From NCBI GenBank assembly GCA_012031965.1, contig JAAUSC010000018.1:1-56124 (forward strand): a stretch of DNA of 56,124 bases, written 5' to 3'. Numbering within the stretch: the first letter of the stretch is position 1; every line of letters begins with the position of its first letter. Under the pieces are notes generated by a model that did no database searches, had not been told where the DNA came from, and saw only the letters and a list, made by a program, of their open reading frames with translations. Positions 15,439-24,658 of this stretch are shown in pieces. This stretch comes from Scytonema sp. RU_4_4 (GTDB lineage Bacteria; Cyanobacteriota; Cyanobacteriia; Cyanobacteriales; Nostocaceae). A program made the position numbers and the translations under genes.

Positions 15439-16222
15439 GACTTTTTCCCTCAAATAAAAAACCAACAAAACAAGAATTCAGATTCAGAAATGTCTTGCTC
15501 ATGAATGAGCGGGATCAACAATTAGAAATTCAGTATATAAAAACCAACTGAGAAAATGAGCATTTATTTAATAAACTTTACAGTTAATCTTTTGTAAATA
15601 TGTAAGCAAGTCTGGTCTCAATTCTGGTAGAAAATTTCCTCTTGACATCTACCTATAGGCGTATAAACAAAAAAACAATTATTCTGAAGGTTTATTTCAA
15701 TTCAGTTAGCTTCTATCATACTTAATATTTCTTATAACAATAAGGAAGGTTCCTCATAATTCACAAATGCTCATAAAAAAATTATATGTTGGTGGGTTTA
15801 TGGTTGCTAAATCAATCGCGTTCTCAAATGTCTGATTTTTGACTTCTTTAGTAAAAATTTGCAAAATACGTAAGCAATAAAAGTTACTTCTATAAGGAAT
15901 TTTATTACTGATTAGACAAGAGAATACTTCTAAGAAAAATCTTTTATTTAGCTCACTTAGACAATTTTAGACAATTTTAGACATTCAATATTTAGTTGTT
16001 TATCATACTAGTGTATATCACGACATGAAATTCGTCTGACAGTATTCTTTTATTGGTAGAACACAGGTCGGTTGTGGGGCACAGGAATGCTGTGTCTGTA
16101 CCATATGGTTTGTTGTTTGTGCAAATGACAAACGCTTTGAATGAGTTCACAAAGTCAAAAGTCCTTTCTTGGAATGTCGCTAACTCCCAATGAAATGGCA
16201 CAATTTTCCCATGATAAAGTAT

Positions 16223-16296
16223 GAATTATAAATATTAAGAATCTTAAATATCCCTGAAAGTGATATTTAAGATTCTTAATTTTGAATTGATAATTC
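16223..16296. repeat. Large AT-rich hairpin upstream of the KaiB-domain gene
   Basis: A perfect 19-bp inverted repeat, ATTAAGAATCTTAAATATC (16234-16252) with GATATTTAAGATTCTTAAT (16262-16280), 9-nt loop. It is extended by GAATTAT (16223-16229) and ATAATTC (16290-16296). It ends about 113 nt before the TTG start at 16410. Confidence 0.85.
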
Positions 16297-16297
16297 T

Positions 16298-16390
16298 GTT
16301 TGCGTAGCGTGCCTGTAAGGGATATTTTGAATTTCCCCGTAAGCCCTGCGGACACACTAAGCGAACGTGAACGCGTAGCATCTCTCAAGG
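16298..16390. repeat. Interspersed GC-rich repeat next to a ribosome site
   Basis: This holds GCGTAGCGTGCCTGTAAGGG, CCCTGCGGACACACTAAGCG and GAACGCGTAGCATCTCTC, the same class of element as at about 17640-17695 and 54302-54330. It runs up to the AAGGAGAAGGGAG sequence used by the next gene. Confidence 0.6.
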
Positions 16391-16409
16391 AGAAGGGAGT
16401 GACACGTCC

Positions 16410-17171
16410 TTGACATCCGACAGACCACTTCTACCTCAACTGTTTAAAGGCATTGCGCTCTTTACACCTGGAGGGGATTTAATTTACTGTATCGACCCTA
16501 ATAAGCAGGGTCGATGGCATTTGCATTTGTGCGTTACCTTACAGGAAATCCTTGATTTACCAGAACCACCTCACTTTCTGATACCTTGCTACACGGCGAC
16601 TATAGACCATTGGTTAGACCCACGCACTCAACAGATACAGACTTTCTGTGAAGCTTATCCGGCAGTTATGCGACATCAAGCTGTCCTTAACGCTATTTTT
16701 GGAACAGGCGAACTATCATGGCAATCTGCACCTTGGCAGGAGGGGTTATGCGATCGCCTAGTATTGACAACATATCGTTCCACATTCCCCCAGCTTTGGG
16801 AAGACCACGACTTAGTTGTGCGCCTCGACCTTTGGGAGCCAAAGCCTTCATACTATCAACCAGTCATATCCACACAACAACCCCAACCAAAAACAAAAGG
16901 TTATGTTCTGCGCCTATTTCTTGCGGGACATAGTGTTGCGACTGAACGCATTTTAGAGAATTTACACGAGCTGTTAGAAACAAATCTTGGCAACCCTTAC
17001 ACACTAAAAGTGATTGACGTTTTAAGGAATCCAGAACAAGCAGAATCCAATCAAGTTTCTGCAACTCCTACCCTCGTCAAAGTTTGGCCTCAACCCATTC
17101 GACGTATTGTTGGGGATTTAGATAATGTAGAGAAAATCTTACAGATGTTGGCTGGTCAGGAAAATACGTGA
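16410..17171 (+). CDS. KaiB-domain protein with extra N-terminal domain
   Basis: 253 residues. Residues about 165-247 align with the circadian clock protein KaiB: YVLRLFLAGHSVATERILEN, LKVIDVLRNPEQAE, ATPTLVKVWPQPIRRIVGDL. KaiB itself is about 100 residues; here a 160-residue N-terminal domain of unknown fold precedes it (LFKGIALFTPGGDLIYCID…, WLDPRTQQ…, VVRLDLWEP). It is soluble with no signal. The start is TTG at 16410, with AGAAGGGAG about 10 nt upstream; I find no better in-frame start. KaiB switches fold to bind KaiC and kinases such as SasA, so this could be a clock-related adaptor, but that is inference. The gene stands alone; kaiA and kaiC are not in the window. Confidence 0.85.
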   Translation: MTSDRPLLPQLFKGIALFTPGGDLIYCIDPNKQGRWHLHLCVTLQEILDLPEPPHFLIPCYTATIDHWLDPRTQQIQTFCEAYPAVMRHQAVLNAIFGTGELSWQSAPWQEGLCDRLVLTTYRSTFPQLWEDHDLVVRLDLWEPKPSYYQPVISTQQPQPKTKGYVLRLFLAGHSVATERILENLHELLETNLGNPYTLKVIDVLRNPEQAESNQVSATPTLVKVWPQPIRRIVGDLDNVEKILQMLAGQENT

Positions 17172-17174
17172 CAT

Positions 17175-17441
17175 TTAAATTAAGTAAAAAGTTAAAAGAA
17201 ATGATTTGTTGCTTTTCTTTAAGAATTGTCCCAAAAATTGCTCTGAAAGTCCCAATCCATAAACTTCAGCGCTATCAAAGAAGGTAACACCAACTTCTAA
17301 AGCTGCTGTGAAAGCTGCTTGCAACTCATCTACACCGTAGTTGTTGCCATAATTCCAAAAAAGTTTATCACCCCATGCCCAAGTACCAATGCAAAGGGGT
17401 GTAACAACTGGACCATTTTGCCCTAATGTGATGCTTTCCAC
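17175..17441 (-). pseudogene. Aldo/keto reductase fragment (N-terminal part only)
   Basis: 88 residues matching the N-terminus of an aldo/keto reductase: TLGQNGPVVTPLCIGTWAWG, then AAFTAALEVGVTFFDSAEVYG (catalytic D and Y of the tetrad present), then LSEQFLGQFLKK. The normal protein is about 310 residues. Here the frame runs into unrelated sequence (NKSFLLTFYLI) and stops, so the lysine and histidine of the tetrad and the whole C-terminal barrel are missing. The stop is 3 bp from the end of the convergent KaiB-domain gene, so a deletion probably removed the rest. The fragment is unlikely to be active. Confidence 0.8.
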
Positions 17442-17807
17442 GTTTCCAAAATAACATTTCTTTACACTTCTTTACTTTTCAGTGTATTGCAAAACTTCTC
17501 GCAAAATATCTCTCAGAGTGCAGACAAATGACCGAAGAAAGAACGGGCTGCGCCCCGCTACGCTAACAGAACTCAGTCATCAGCTATGGAAACGCATACT
17601 CAGATTCCCGACTTCTTCAAGAAGTCGGGAATCTTGTTGTGTACGTAAGCGCAAGCGCACACCGCAGGCATACGCGTAGAGTGCCCGTAGGACTTATGAT
17701 TTAGGACTGTTATAGAAGCATAAGTTTAACGAGTTTTAGCAACAAATTATTGAATATTAACAATGTTGTCAGATTATATTAGTACTAAGTCAGATAAGTT
17801 GAATTGA
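17442..17807. other. Repeat-filled gap between two gene remnants
   Basis: This holds ACGGGCTGCGCCCCGCT (17543-17559, also exact at 45335-45351), a perfect hairpin at 17603-17633, and a GC-rich element at about 17640-17695. The sequence then changes to AT-rich before the truncated NACHT frame opens at 17808. No intact gene is seen. Confidence 0.6.
17603..17633. repeat. Palindromic GATTCCCGACTTCTT repeat
   Basis: GATTCCCGACTTCTT (17603-17617) pairs perfectly with AAGAAGTCGGGAATC (17619-17633). From memory, this is a widespread interspersed palindrome in heterocystous cyanobacteria. Confidence 0.85.
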
Positions 17808-19565
17808 TTATATTTACGGGTATTTATACGGGAAGAATATCCCAATCTCCATGAGGTAAAAAAACATCAGCCAGGAGAATTCCTCCGCCTGTTAGAGCGC
17901 CGCACAGGCATTATAGTAGAAGCTGGTCATGTCGAACACAATGGTAGAACCGTTCCTGTCTTTGAGTTTCGTCACCTTACTTTTCAAGAATACTTGGCGG
18001 GACTGGCGCTAGTACAGGGTTATTTTCCGAAGCGCGATCGCTCTCTCAGTCTTGCTCAAAATGTAGCCCTGCTTGCTGGTCGGATAAACAAGGTGTCAAG
18101 TGATGACTCAGATGAAGAAGCAGCAGTCACTGAAAACTGGCAAGAGGCGCTGCGGTTGTGTGTAGCATCCTGCAATGATGATTATGTAGATGAAGTTCTC
18201 CAAGCTATCCTCAAACCGCTTGAAGGAGAAGATGCCGAAACGACCGCCCGTCCTCGTGCGGTGATGGCTACTTTGTGTTTAGTTGATGAGCCAAATGTCA
18301 GCGAAGGGGTAGCGCGGGAGGTGCTACAAGAGTTTGTCAGGCAAGTTGGTGAATCTGATACTAACGAGAAATCTGAAACCAGTGTACAAACAGCTGTTGT
18401 GGGGTTGGCTGTCTCCCGATGGGTAGATATGCTGCGTTCTTATCTGTTGAAGGAGTATCAAAAGCGAGATGGATTCTCCCGATTGATTTCTTATGCTGTT
18501 CTCTATGCAGTGACTATGCTAGCACCGATACTAGACATAGAGGAAATGCATGATCAGTGGTTTTTGGAGCAAGTTTCTAAGCCCGATTTGAGCGAAGAAC
18601 AATCAATAGGAGCAGCCTTGTTCATCATTTATCTTGCCAATGAGAAAAAGATAAGCGGTGTTCCAGTAGAGATGATAGATAGACTGCTAAAAATGCTTAC
18701 AGGTAGCGCACCTGCTACTTTGATAGCAGCTCTCGCACTAGACGCTCTCAATCAAGAACAGCAGGAAGCAAATGCTTGGCGACCTCAGTTAGGGGAGATA
18801 GAGCAGTTAATTTCCTTCATCAAAAATCCGAAGTCTGACAGTTTGGCAATAATGTGTATTTGTTTGGTTTTAAGTCGAGAAGGCAATAGGGAAGCAGCAG
18901 AACCGCTAATTTTTTGGCTTGATGACTCTGATAAAGATGTGCGGCAAGCGGTAGCATGGGCACTCGGTAAGATAAAAGATACACGGGCAGTCCAACCGCT
19001 GATTGCTATGCTTGATGACTCTAATGAAAATGTGCGGCGTATGGTAGCATTCGCACTCGGTAAGATAGGGGATAAGGCAGTTCAACCACTGATTGCTAAG
19101 CTTGATGACTCTAATGAAAATGTGCTGTGTGCGGTAACATTGGCACTCATTCAGATAGGGGATAAAGCAGTCGAACCGCTGATTGCTAAGCTTGATGACT
19201 CAAGTGAAAATGTGCGGTATGCGGTAGAGGTGGCGCTTGTCCAACTTGGGCACACGCAAACAATAACAGTTTTGTTTGAAAGATTGTCAGCTGATGACCA
19301 AGAAACAAGAATTATGGCTCTCAAAATCTTATCGCATACCTGTAAAGACAAAGTAGATCGTAAGCTGTTGTCAAGGGACATTGATGCTTTCGACCCATTT
19401 CTAGATCCCCAAGAAGAAATTGATGAAGAACGGGTTCGTTATGCCGCTGAGAGACTAAAAATATCAGTTGAGGAAGTGCGTAGTCGTTACCAAGCCCTTG
19501 CTCAGCAGTTTCCCCTGAAGCTGAACTTTGCTGGTGATAGTGAGAATGCAGATGGTATAGAGTAG
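17808..19565 (+). pseudogene. C-terminal remnant of a NACHT NTPase with HEAT repeats
   Basis: The frame is open from 17808, just after an in-frame TGA, and begins mid-protein: REEYPNLHEVKKHQPGEFLR, then ERRTGIIVEAGHVEHNG, then VFEFRHLTFQEYLAG. That last motif is the typical end of the NACHT winged-helix region. No plausible start precedes it and no P-loop is present, so the NTPase half is missing; TTG at 17994 is the first usable start. The rest is helical, with four HEAT-type repeats at about 18890-19250 (AVQPLIAMLDDSNENVRRMV and variants). NACHT-HEAT proteins often act in defence or signalling. The frame stops at TAG 19563-19565, yet continues in register into the 21-bp array beyond it. Confidence 0.82.
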
Positions 19566-19574
19566 CAAAAGACT

Positions 19575-19763
19575 GATGAGTATCAAACACTCGCCGATGA
19601 GTTCCAAACACTCGTTGACGAGTATCAAACACTCGCTGACGAGTATCAAACACTCGTCGATGAGTATCAAACACTCGTCGATGAGTATCAAACACTCGTC
19701 GATGAGTATCAAACACTCGTTGACGAGTATCAAACACTCGACGACGAGTCCCAAAGACTCATT
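19575..19763 (+). repeat. Nine-copy 21-bp tandem repeat coding for a heptad
   Basis: Nine contiguous 21-bp units (consensus GATGAGTATCAAACACTCGTC) with no spacers. In the same frame as the preceding NACHT/HEAT remnant they read DEYQTLV-type heptads, with A, V or D at the last position. Units 4-7 are nearly identical and the end units diverge, as expected for replication-slippage expansion. Stop-free translation continues to about 19840. Confidence 0.95.
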
Positions 19764-19773
19764 CACGAGGTTC

Positions 19774-19887
19774 CTCGTTACCATGCAGAGCATGGTCATG
19801 CATTACTGGAGGCTCTGCCTCTAGCAGTTCTGTTATCGTGAGACAGAGTCTCACTCAAGGCATTCCAAGTCAGAGACTTGGAACGAG
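19774..19887. repeat. Diverged copy of the CTCGTTCC…GGAACGAG element
   Basis: It starts CTCGTTACC, ends GGAACGAG and contains GAGGCTCTGCCTC, like the 110-bp element at 9866-9975. It follows the 21-bp array almost directly. Confidence 0.7.
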
Positions 19888-20035
19888 TTCTAACAAGTTC
19901 CTGCAAGGCTTTGCGCTTAAGTTGACACCAATATTCTTTGCCGTGTCCTTACAAAGAACCCGTAATATACCCAATTGAGAATTATTATAAAACTGATGAA
20001 AAATCAAATTATATATTCCTTGTGAAAAAGTAGCT

Positions 20036-21469
20036 ATGGCGAGTGGTGATTTAATTGATTCCCAAACAAACCCTCTGACGATACCAAAAGTCAATCTGTT
20101 GACTATGTTTCGGCTTGGCTTATTTCAGATGGGGTTAGGTATGATGTCTATCTTGACTCTGGGTGTGCTTAACAGAGTCATGATTCAGGAAATAGCCATT
20201 CCAGCGACGCTAGTGGGAGTAGTGCTAGCAATAACGTTGTTTGTTTCTCCTTCCCGCGTTTGGTTTGGTCAAATATCGGACGCCAAATCGATATGGGGTT
20301 ATCACCGCACAGTTTATGTCTGGGTGGGAGCAGCAATATTTGCTGTCGCATCATTTCTAGCCGTACAGGTGTTATGGCAACTAGATACTGTGATTAGTAA
20401 TGCTGGTAGCTGGGTATGGACAACTCAAACAATTGGCTGGATTGCTCTTCTGGCTTGCGTTTTCGCTGTATACGGTTTGGCAATTTGTGCTAGCAGTACG
20501 ACGTTTGCTGCTTTGTTGGTGGATGTTTCTGAAGAAAACAACCGTTCTAAAGTTGTCGGTATTGTTTGGTCGATGCTGATGGTGGGGATTATTGTTGGGG
20601 CAATTATTAGTTCTAGCTTGCTTAAGCAACTCACTTCTGACGCAGCAATAGGAACATTACAAGCATCAGTTAACAGGCTGTTTATCATCGTACCAGCAAT
20701 TGTCTTTGGGTTAGCGATAGTAGCAACCTTTGGTGTAGAGAAAAAGTATTCTCAGTATTTTACCCGTTCCACAGTCGTCAATCGGGAAGACAGCATTACT
20801 CTTGGCGCAGCTTGGCGAATCTTAACAGCTAGTCCACAAACAGCTCTATTTTTTACCTTTTTAGTGGTGATGTCACTGGGCTTGTTTATGCAAGATCCCA
20901 TTTTAGAACCCTATGCTGGTCAGGTTTTTCAGATGCCTCTGGCTGAAAGTACCAAACTGAATGTTTATTACGGCATCGGTATACTGATTGCCTATGGTAT
21001 GGGGGGCTTTTTCATTGTGCCGCGTTTCGGTAAGCAAAGAACTGCACGCTTTGGTTGTATGTTAGTGGCACTGTGTGCAATATTACTTGGGCTCTCAGGA
21101 TTTTCTGCAAATTCAGCGTTGCTCAAGCTAGCTTTGCTATTGTTTGGTTTGGCGACTGGTATCCTAACGACTGCCGCAGTAACCCTCATGTTAGATCTTA
21201 CAGCAGCGGAAACCGCAGGCACATTTATTGGTGCTTGGGGACTCGCGCAATCTCTAGCCAGAGGAGGTGCTGTGGTGGCAGGTGGTGCTATTTTAGATGT
21301 GAGTCGTAAACTGCTGCCCAATTTGGTGTTAGCCTATGGAGTGGTGTTTGTTCTAGAAGCAGCATTCTTAGTGGTGGCGATTGGGTTTCTCAACCAAATA
21401 AATGTGAGAGAATTTCAGACAAATGCCAAGCGGGCGATCGCCTCGATTTTGGAAAGCGAATTAGATTAG
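20036..21469 (+). CDS. BCH/PucC-family membrane carrier
   Basis: 477 residues with about 12 membrane segments, a major-facilitator-fold protein of the BCH/PucC group found in phototrophs. PucC-like members are linked to bacteriochlorophyll or chlorophyll delivery and light-harvesting complex assembly. Recognisable features are the N-terminal LLTMFRLGLFQMGLGMMSI, the LFVSPSRVWFGQISDAKSIW loop and GYHRTVYVWVG, plus the mid-protein EENNRSKVVGIVWSMLMVGI. The ATG at 20036 follows a weak purine-rich GTGAAAAAG. It is located in the thylakoid or plasma membrane. The gene is alone on its transcript or joined to the phosphatase-like gene 65 bp downstream. The exact substrate is not known. Confidence 0.85.
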   Translation: MASGDLIDSQTNPLTIPKVNLLTMFRLGLFQMGLGMMSILTLGVLNRVMIQEIAIPATLVGVVLAITLFVSPSRVWFGQISDAKSIWGYHRTVYVWVGAAIFAVASFLAVQVLWQLDTVISNAGSWVWTTQTIGWIALLACVFAVYGLAICASSTTFAALLVDVSEENNRSKVVGIVWSMLMVGIIVGAIISSSLLKQLTSDAAIGTLQASVNRLFIIVPAIVFGLAIVATFGVEKKYSQYFTRSTVVNREDSITLGAAWRILTASPQTALFFTFLVVMSLGLFMQDPILEPYAGQVFQMPLAESTKLNVYYGIGILIAYGMGGFFIVPRFGKQRTARFGCMLVALCAILLGLSGFSANSALLKLALLLFGLATGILTTAAVTLMLDLTAAETAGTFIGAWGLAQSLARGGAVVAGGAILDVSRKLLPNLVLAYGVVFVLEAAFLVVAIGFLNQINVREFQTNAKRAIASILESELD

Positions 21470-21534
21470 TTTTATTTCGCGCAAAGACGGCAAAAAATCT
21501 TTGCGCCTTAGTGTCTTTGCGTGAATATAAAATT

Positions 21535-22340
21535 ATGACTGAATTTTGGACAACAATTCTCGATTTTGCCCAAACCACCACTACCAGAGTGGGAAATCAA
21601 TTAATACAAGATTTTGGGCGGGTGCAAGCTTTGGAAAAAGCTGATGGTAGTTTGGTCACTCAATCAGATAAATGGGCAGATCAGGAAATACGAGATGCTA
21701 TAGCATCTACTTTCCCTGATCACGGTATCTTGAGCGAAGAAGGTGACAAGGTTTTCCGTGGTACTGAATGGTGCTGGGTTATTGACCCTTTGGATGGTAC
21801 AACGAACTTTACTCGTGGGATTCCTATTTGGTCGATTTCCCTAGGTTTACTGTATCAAGGCACACCCGTTTTGGTTACGTTTCTGTACCGCCATTGGGAG
21901 AAACTTTTCACGGCTACTGGGGAGGGAGCTCTGAGTTAGAGGTACCTAGTGGGGCTTTTCGCAATCATCATCCTATTCATACTAGTCATGACGCTCCCAG
22001 TGGAAATCACTTCTTCAACCTCTGTTCGCGTAGCACTGCCGTTATACAGAAAGACTTTCCCTGTAAAATTCGGATGCTGGGAGTTGCTAGTTACAATTTC
22101 TTGACAGTTGCTGCTGGTGCGACACTGGCTGGTGTTGAAGCGACACCAAAAGTATGGGACATCGCAGCAGCTTGGGTGATTGTTCAAGCTGCTGGGGGAA
22201 GCTGGTTGTCCCTTAAGTCAGAACCGTTTCCTTTGATATCAGGAGAAGATTATACGACTCGTTCTTTCCCGACTTTAGTTGTGAGTCGAAAAGAATTGAT
22301 TCCGGTTTTTGCTCCGTTTGTGGAGAAGGTGAAGATTTGA
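21535..22340 (+). pseudogene. Inositol monophosphatase-like protein, frameshifted
   Basis: Read in two frames, it makes a full-length inositol-monophosphatase-family protein of about 269 residues. The first frame gives MTEFWTTILDFAQ…, the metal site DPLDGTTNF and the upstream HGILSEEGD. The second gives FGYVSVPPLGETFHGYWGGS… and the C-terminal metal motif WDIAAAWVIVQAAGG. The frames meet in a T-run at 21869-21872, where one T seems missing (CCCGTTTT for CCCGTTTTT). Members hydrolyse inositol phosphates, histidinol phosphate or related sugar phosphates. A homopolymer deletion is exactly the kind of change produced either by slippage mutation or by a sequencing mistake. It is preceded by a CGCAAAGACGGC…TTGCG repeat. 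Confidence 0.85.
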
Positions 22341-22349
22341 ACTGTATCG

Positions 22350-23417
22350 TCAACGTAGTTCTCCCTGTTCTCCCTGTAATATAAAATCTGCTATTGCTTT
22401 TTTCTCTTTAGGCTGATTGGTCTTTTCAGGGGGGCTAAGCAAGACAGAACGCTGCATAAATTTTTTATCCTTGAGGCGACGGGCAACACGGTCTGGGATA
22501 CCATAGCCATAAATGATATGTCCCTGTCCAGCTAAAACGATAACTTGATAATTTGGGTGGGCTTTGACAAATTTAGCAATACCATCTGCCATTGTTTCAT
22601 CCCACAAAACTTGTGCCTGGAAAAACTTTTCCACATCTGCACTGTTACCATGACTTGCAGCTTGATGCTGTTGAAAGATTGTTTGCAACTTTTGGCGATA
22701 TTCCTCATTATCTGTACGAATTTCTGACAAAAGAGGGATAAATTTCCGTTCATATTGTGTTAGGCTTTCTAAGCCTTCACGAGAAACTTTGCGGGTGATT
22801 TCTGAAGGAGTGTTTAAAGCCATAACAGAAAGTCGCTTTTCTTTGGCAAACTTAAGGATTGGCGCATAATATTCCCAAGGAAAGACCCAGAGTTTTTCAT
22901 ATTCACTTTTTTCTATCAGTTCTTTTTCAGTCAGTTTACCTGCTAGATATTGATTGACAACTTTTTGATAAGGTCGTTGAAACATTTCCATTGCAATAGC
23001 AATTTTCGGATTGCGATTGTAAAGTTCATGAAGGATTTTTAGCTGTTTTTTATGGTCTTCCGGATTGTCATGAATTTCTCCTAAATACACAACATTGACT
23101 TGTTTGATGTCTCGTATCATCTCTTCAAAACTAGAGATATAATTTTCCGGGTTTCCACAAGTTTTATCCCAATCTTGAAATGTCACTTCTACTACTTTGC
23201 TTGCTACTGCTGTAGAAGAGTTGAAAACAAGTTTAGGTGGACAGGAGTTTTTGACTGTTTCGGCACAAGCAGGTAAGGTACATAGGAGAAAAGAAAAGGT
23301 ACAAGGCAAAAGAGAAAAAAAGAGTTTTTCCCTTCTTGGTTTTATTTTTTTCTTATCTAAGTCTCTCTGTTTTTTTGCTAAAGTTTTTATATACTGTGTC
23401 ATTTTTTTCAGGGTCAC
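22350..23417 (-). CDS. ChaN-family (DUF399) lipoprotein-like protein
   Basis: 355 residues. A basic N-terminus is followed by a hydrophobic segment ending LPAC (LLPCTFSFLLCTLPAC), consistent with a lipoprotein signal, so it is probably exported and membrane-attached. The ChaN motifs are present: VVYLGEIHDNPEDHKKQL near residue 110, IAIAMEMFQRPYQ, VFPWEYYAPILKFAK, VMALNTP and the terminal VIVLAGQGHIIYGYGIP. ChaN from Campylobacter binds haem and is iron-regulated; the conserved E and H residues resemble metal-dependent hydrolases. ATG at 23417 or the second ATG at 23402 could start it. It converges on the phosphatase-like gene, with only 9 bp between stops. Confidence 0.85.
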   Translation of the reverse strand: MTLKKMTQYIKTLAKKQRDLDKKKIKPRREKLFFSLLPCTFSFLLCTLPACAETVKNSCPPKLVFNSSTAVASKVVEVTFQDWDKTCGNPENYISSFEEMIRDIKQVNVVYLGEIHDNPEDHKKQLKILHELYNRNPKIAIAMEMFQRPYQKVVNQYLAGKLTEKELIEKSEYEKLWVFPWEYYAPILKFAKEKRLSVMALNTPSEITRKVSREGLESLTQYERKFIPLLSEIRTDNEEYRQKLQTIFQQHQAASHGNSADVEKFFQAQVLWDETMADGIAKFVKAHPNYQVIVLAGQGHIIYGYGIPDRVARRLKDKKFMQRSVLLSPPEKTNQPKEKKAIADFILQGEQGELR

Positions 23418-23473
23418 GCTGACTTAACAATCATAGTAAATCTTAGACTTTTGCCACTTCAAGAAGAGGTAAG

Positions 23474-24427
23474 ATGCAAGGACTTTGGCTCGAAGAGAAT
23501 CAACTACAACTACGCACTGATATCCCTATTCCCGAACCAGCACCAGGAGAAACTTTGGTGCGTGTTCTCTGTGCGGGTATCTGTAACACTGACTTAGAAC
23601 TGAAAAGGGGTTATTATCCGTACACTGGTATTCCAGGTCATGAGTTTGTTGGTGTTGTCGAACAAGGACCAGAACATTTAATCAATCAGCGAGTTGTCGG
23701 AGAAATCAATGCTGTTTGCGGGAAATGTCGGTTCTGTCGTAGCGGACAACCAACTCATTGCGAAAATCGTACTGTCCTTGGTATTGTCAACCGTAACGGA
23801 GCCTTTGCTCAATACCTCTGTTTGCCAACAGAGAACTTGTATCCTGTACCTGAAAATATTCCTACAGAAGTCGCAACTTTTACCGAACCTTTAGCAGCAG
23901 CCTTAGAAATTCAGCAGCAGGTGCAGTTACGTCCAGATGACCGCGTGCTTGTTGTTGGCGATGGTAAGCTGGGGATACTTGTCGCACAAACAATAGCTTT
24001 AACAGGCTGCGACCTCTTAGTTGTGGGGCGTCATCAAGACAAGCTTGCTCATTTAGAGGCACGGGGTATAAAAACTGGCTTTGCTGATACAGTGACTGAT
24101 AGAGCTTTTGATATTTCTGTGGAGTGTACTGGTAACTCAGAAGGTTTTGTGCTTGCTCGCCGTGCCTTGCGTCCACGCGGTATTTTGGTACTCAAGAGTA
24201 CTTATGCTGGTAAGCTCAGCCTTGATGCTTCTTCTCTAGTTGTGGATGAAATCACTCTCATTGGTTCCCGGTGTGGTCCTTTTCTACCTGCACTAGAACT
24301 TTTAGCACAAGAAAAAGTTGACGTGAAATCTCTTATTCATGCTCGTTATCCTCTGGCTGATGGGCTGGCTGCTTTTGAACGCGCTCAGACAAAGGGGGTT
24401 TTAAAGGTATTGTTAGAAATTGGTTAG
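23474..24427 (+). CDS. Zinc-dependent medium-chain alcohol dehydrogenase
   Basis: 317 residues. The N-terminal catalytic domain has zinc ligands in AGICNTDLEL, GIPGHEFVG and the structural-zinc set CGKCRFCRSGQPTHC. The Rossmann domain has the variant glycine motif VLVVGDGKLGILVAQ. This resembles sorbitol/threonine-dehydrogenase-like members of the family; substrate cannot be read from sequence. It is cytoplasmic. It is divergently transcribed from the ChaN-like gene 56 bp upstream, so the two share a promoter region. Start ATG 23474 has AAGAGGTAAG about 5 nt before it. The stop is followed by an intergenic repeat with ACCCAACAAA/TTTGTTGGGT. Confidence 0.88.
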   Translation: MQGLWLEENQLQLRTDIPIPEPAPGETLVRVLCAGICNTDLELKRGYYPYTGIPGHEFVGVVEQGPEHLINQRVVGEINAVCGKCRFCRSGQPTHCENRTVLGIVNRNGAFAQYLCLPTENLYPVPENIPTEVATFTEPLAAALEIQQQVQLRPDDRVLVVGDGKLGILVAQTIALTGCDLLVVGRHQDKLAHLEARGIKTGFADTVTDRAFDISVECTGNSEGFVLARRALRPRGILVLKSTYAGKLSLDASSLVVDEITLIGSRCGPFLPALELLAQEKVDVKSLIHARYPLADGLAAFERAQTKGVLKVLLEIG

Positions 24428-24541
24428 TGGTTAATTAGACTTTTTGCAAAAGTTTGGTTTCAAGAAAGATATTTGCAATCACAGAATTCTTTCCCTACAA
24501 TTTGAGGTTTTCATTCATTCGCCAACAACATCATAAACATT

Positions 24542-24600
24542 ACCCAACAAACAGCGGACATTTGTTGGGTTCCGCTTACGCTCTACCCAACCTACAATGA
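24542..24600. repeat. ACCCAACAAA inverted repeat and associated element
   Basis: ACCCAACAAA (24542-24551) pairs with TTTGTTGGGT (24561-24570), followed by TCCGCTTACGCTCTACCCAACCTAC. From memory, this is a common intergenic repeat type in cyanobacteria. Confidence 0.65.
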
Positions 24601-24658
24601 CTCTTAACTGAACCGTATTGGGTGAGTAGTCGTTTTGAAAAACGAACAATTCACAATT

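Larger units (their letters stand above)
15439..16409. other. Long intergenic region
   Basis: AT-rich, and no gene is supported. 15958-15980 has a duplicated TAGACAATTTTAGACAATTT. A large hairpin (16223-16296) and an interspersed repeat (16298-16390) lie at the right end, directly upstream of the KaiB-domain gene. Confidence 0.5.

Noticed and set aside
19575-19763. Possible CRISPR array
   Set aside because: The 21-bp units are contiguous, with no unique spacers, and no cas genes are present.
19321-19799. Repeat-rich open frames on the minus strand (VFDTHRR and ECLILID types)
   Set aside because: They are antisense readings of the 21-bp array; the plus-strand frame is continuous with the upstream gene, which is the better explanation.
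20381-21321. Several minus-strand open frames within 20.4-21.3 kb
   Set aside because: Shadows of the BCH/PucC-family gene.
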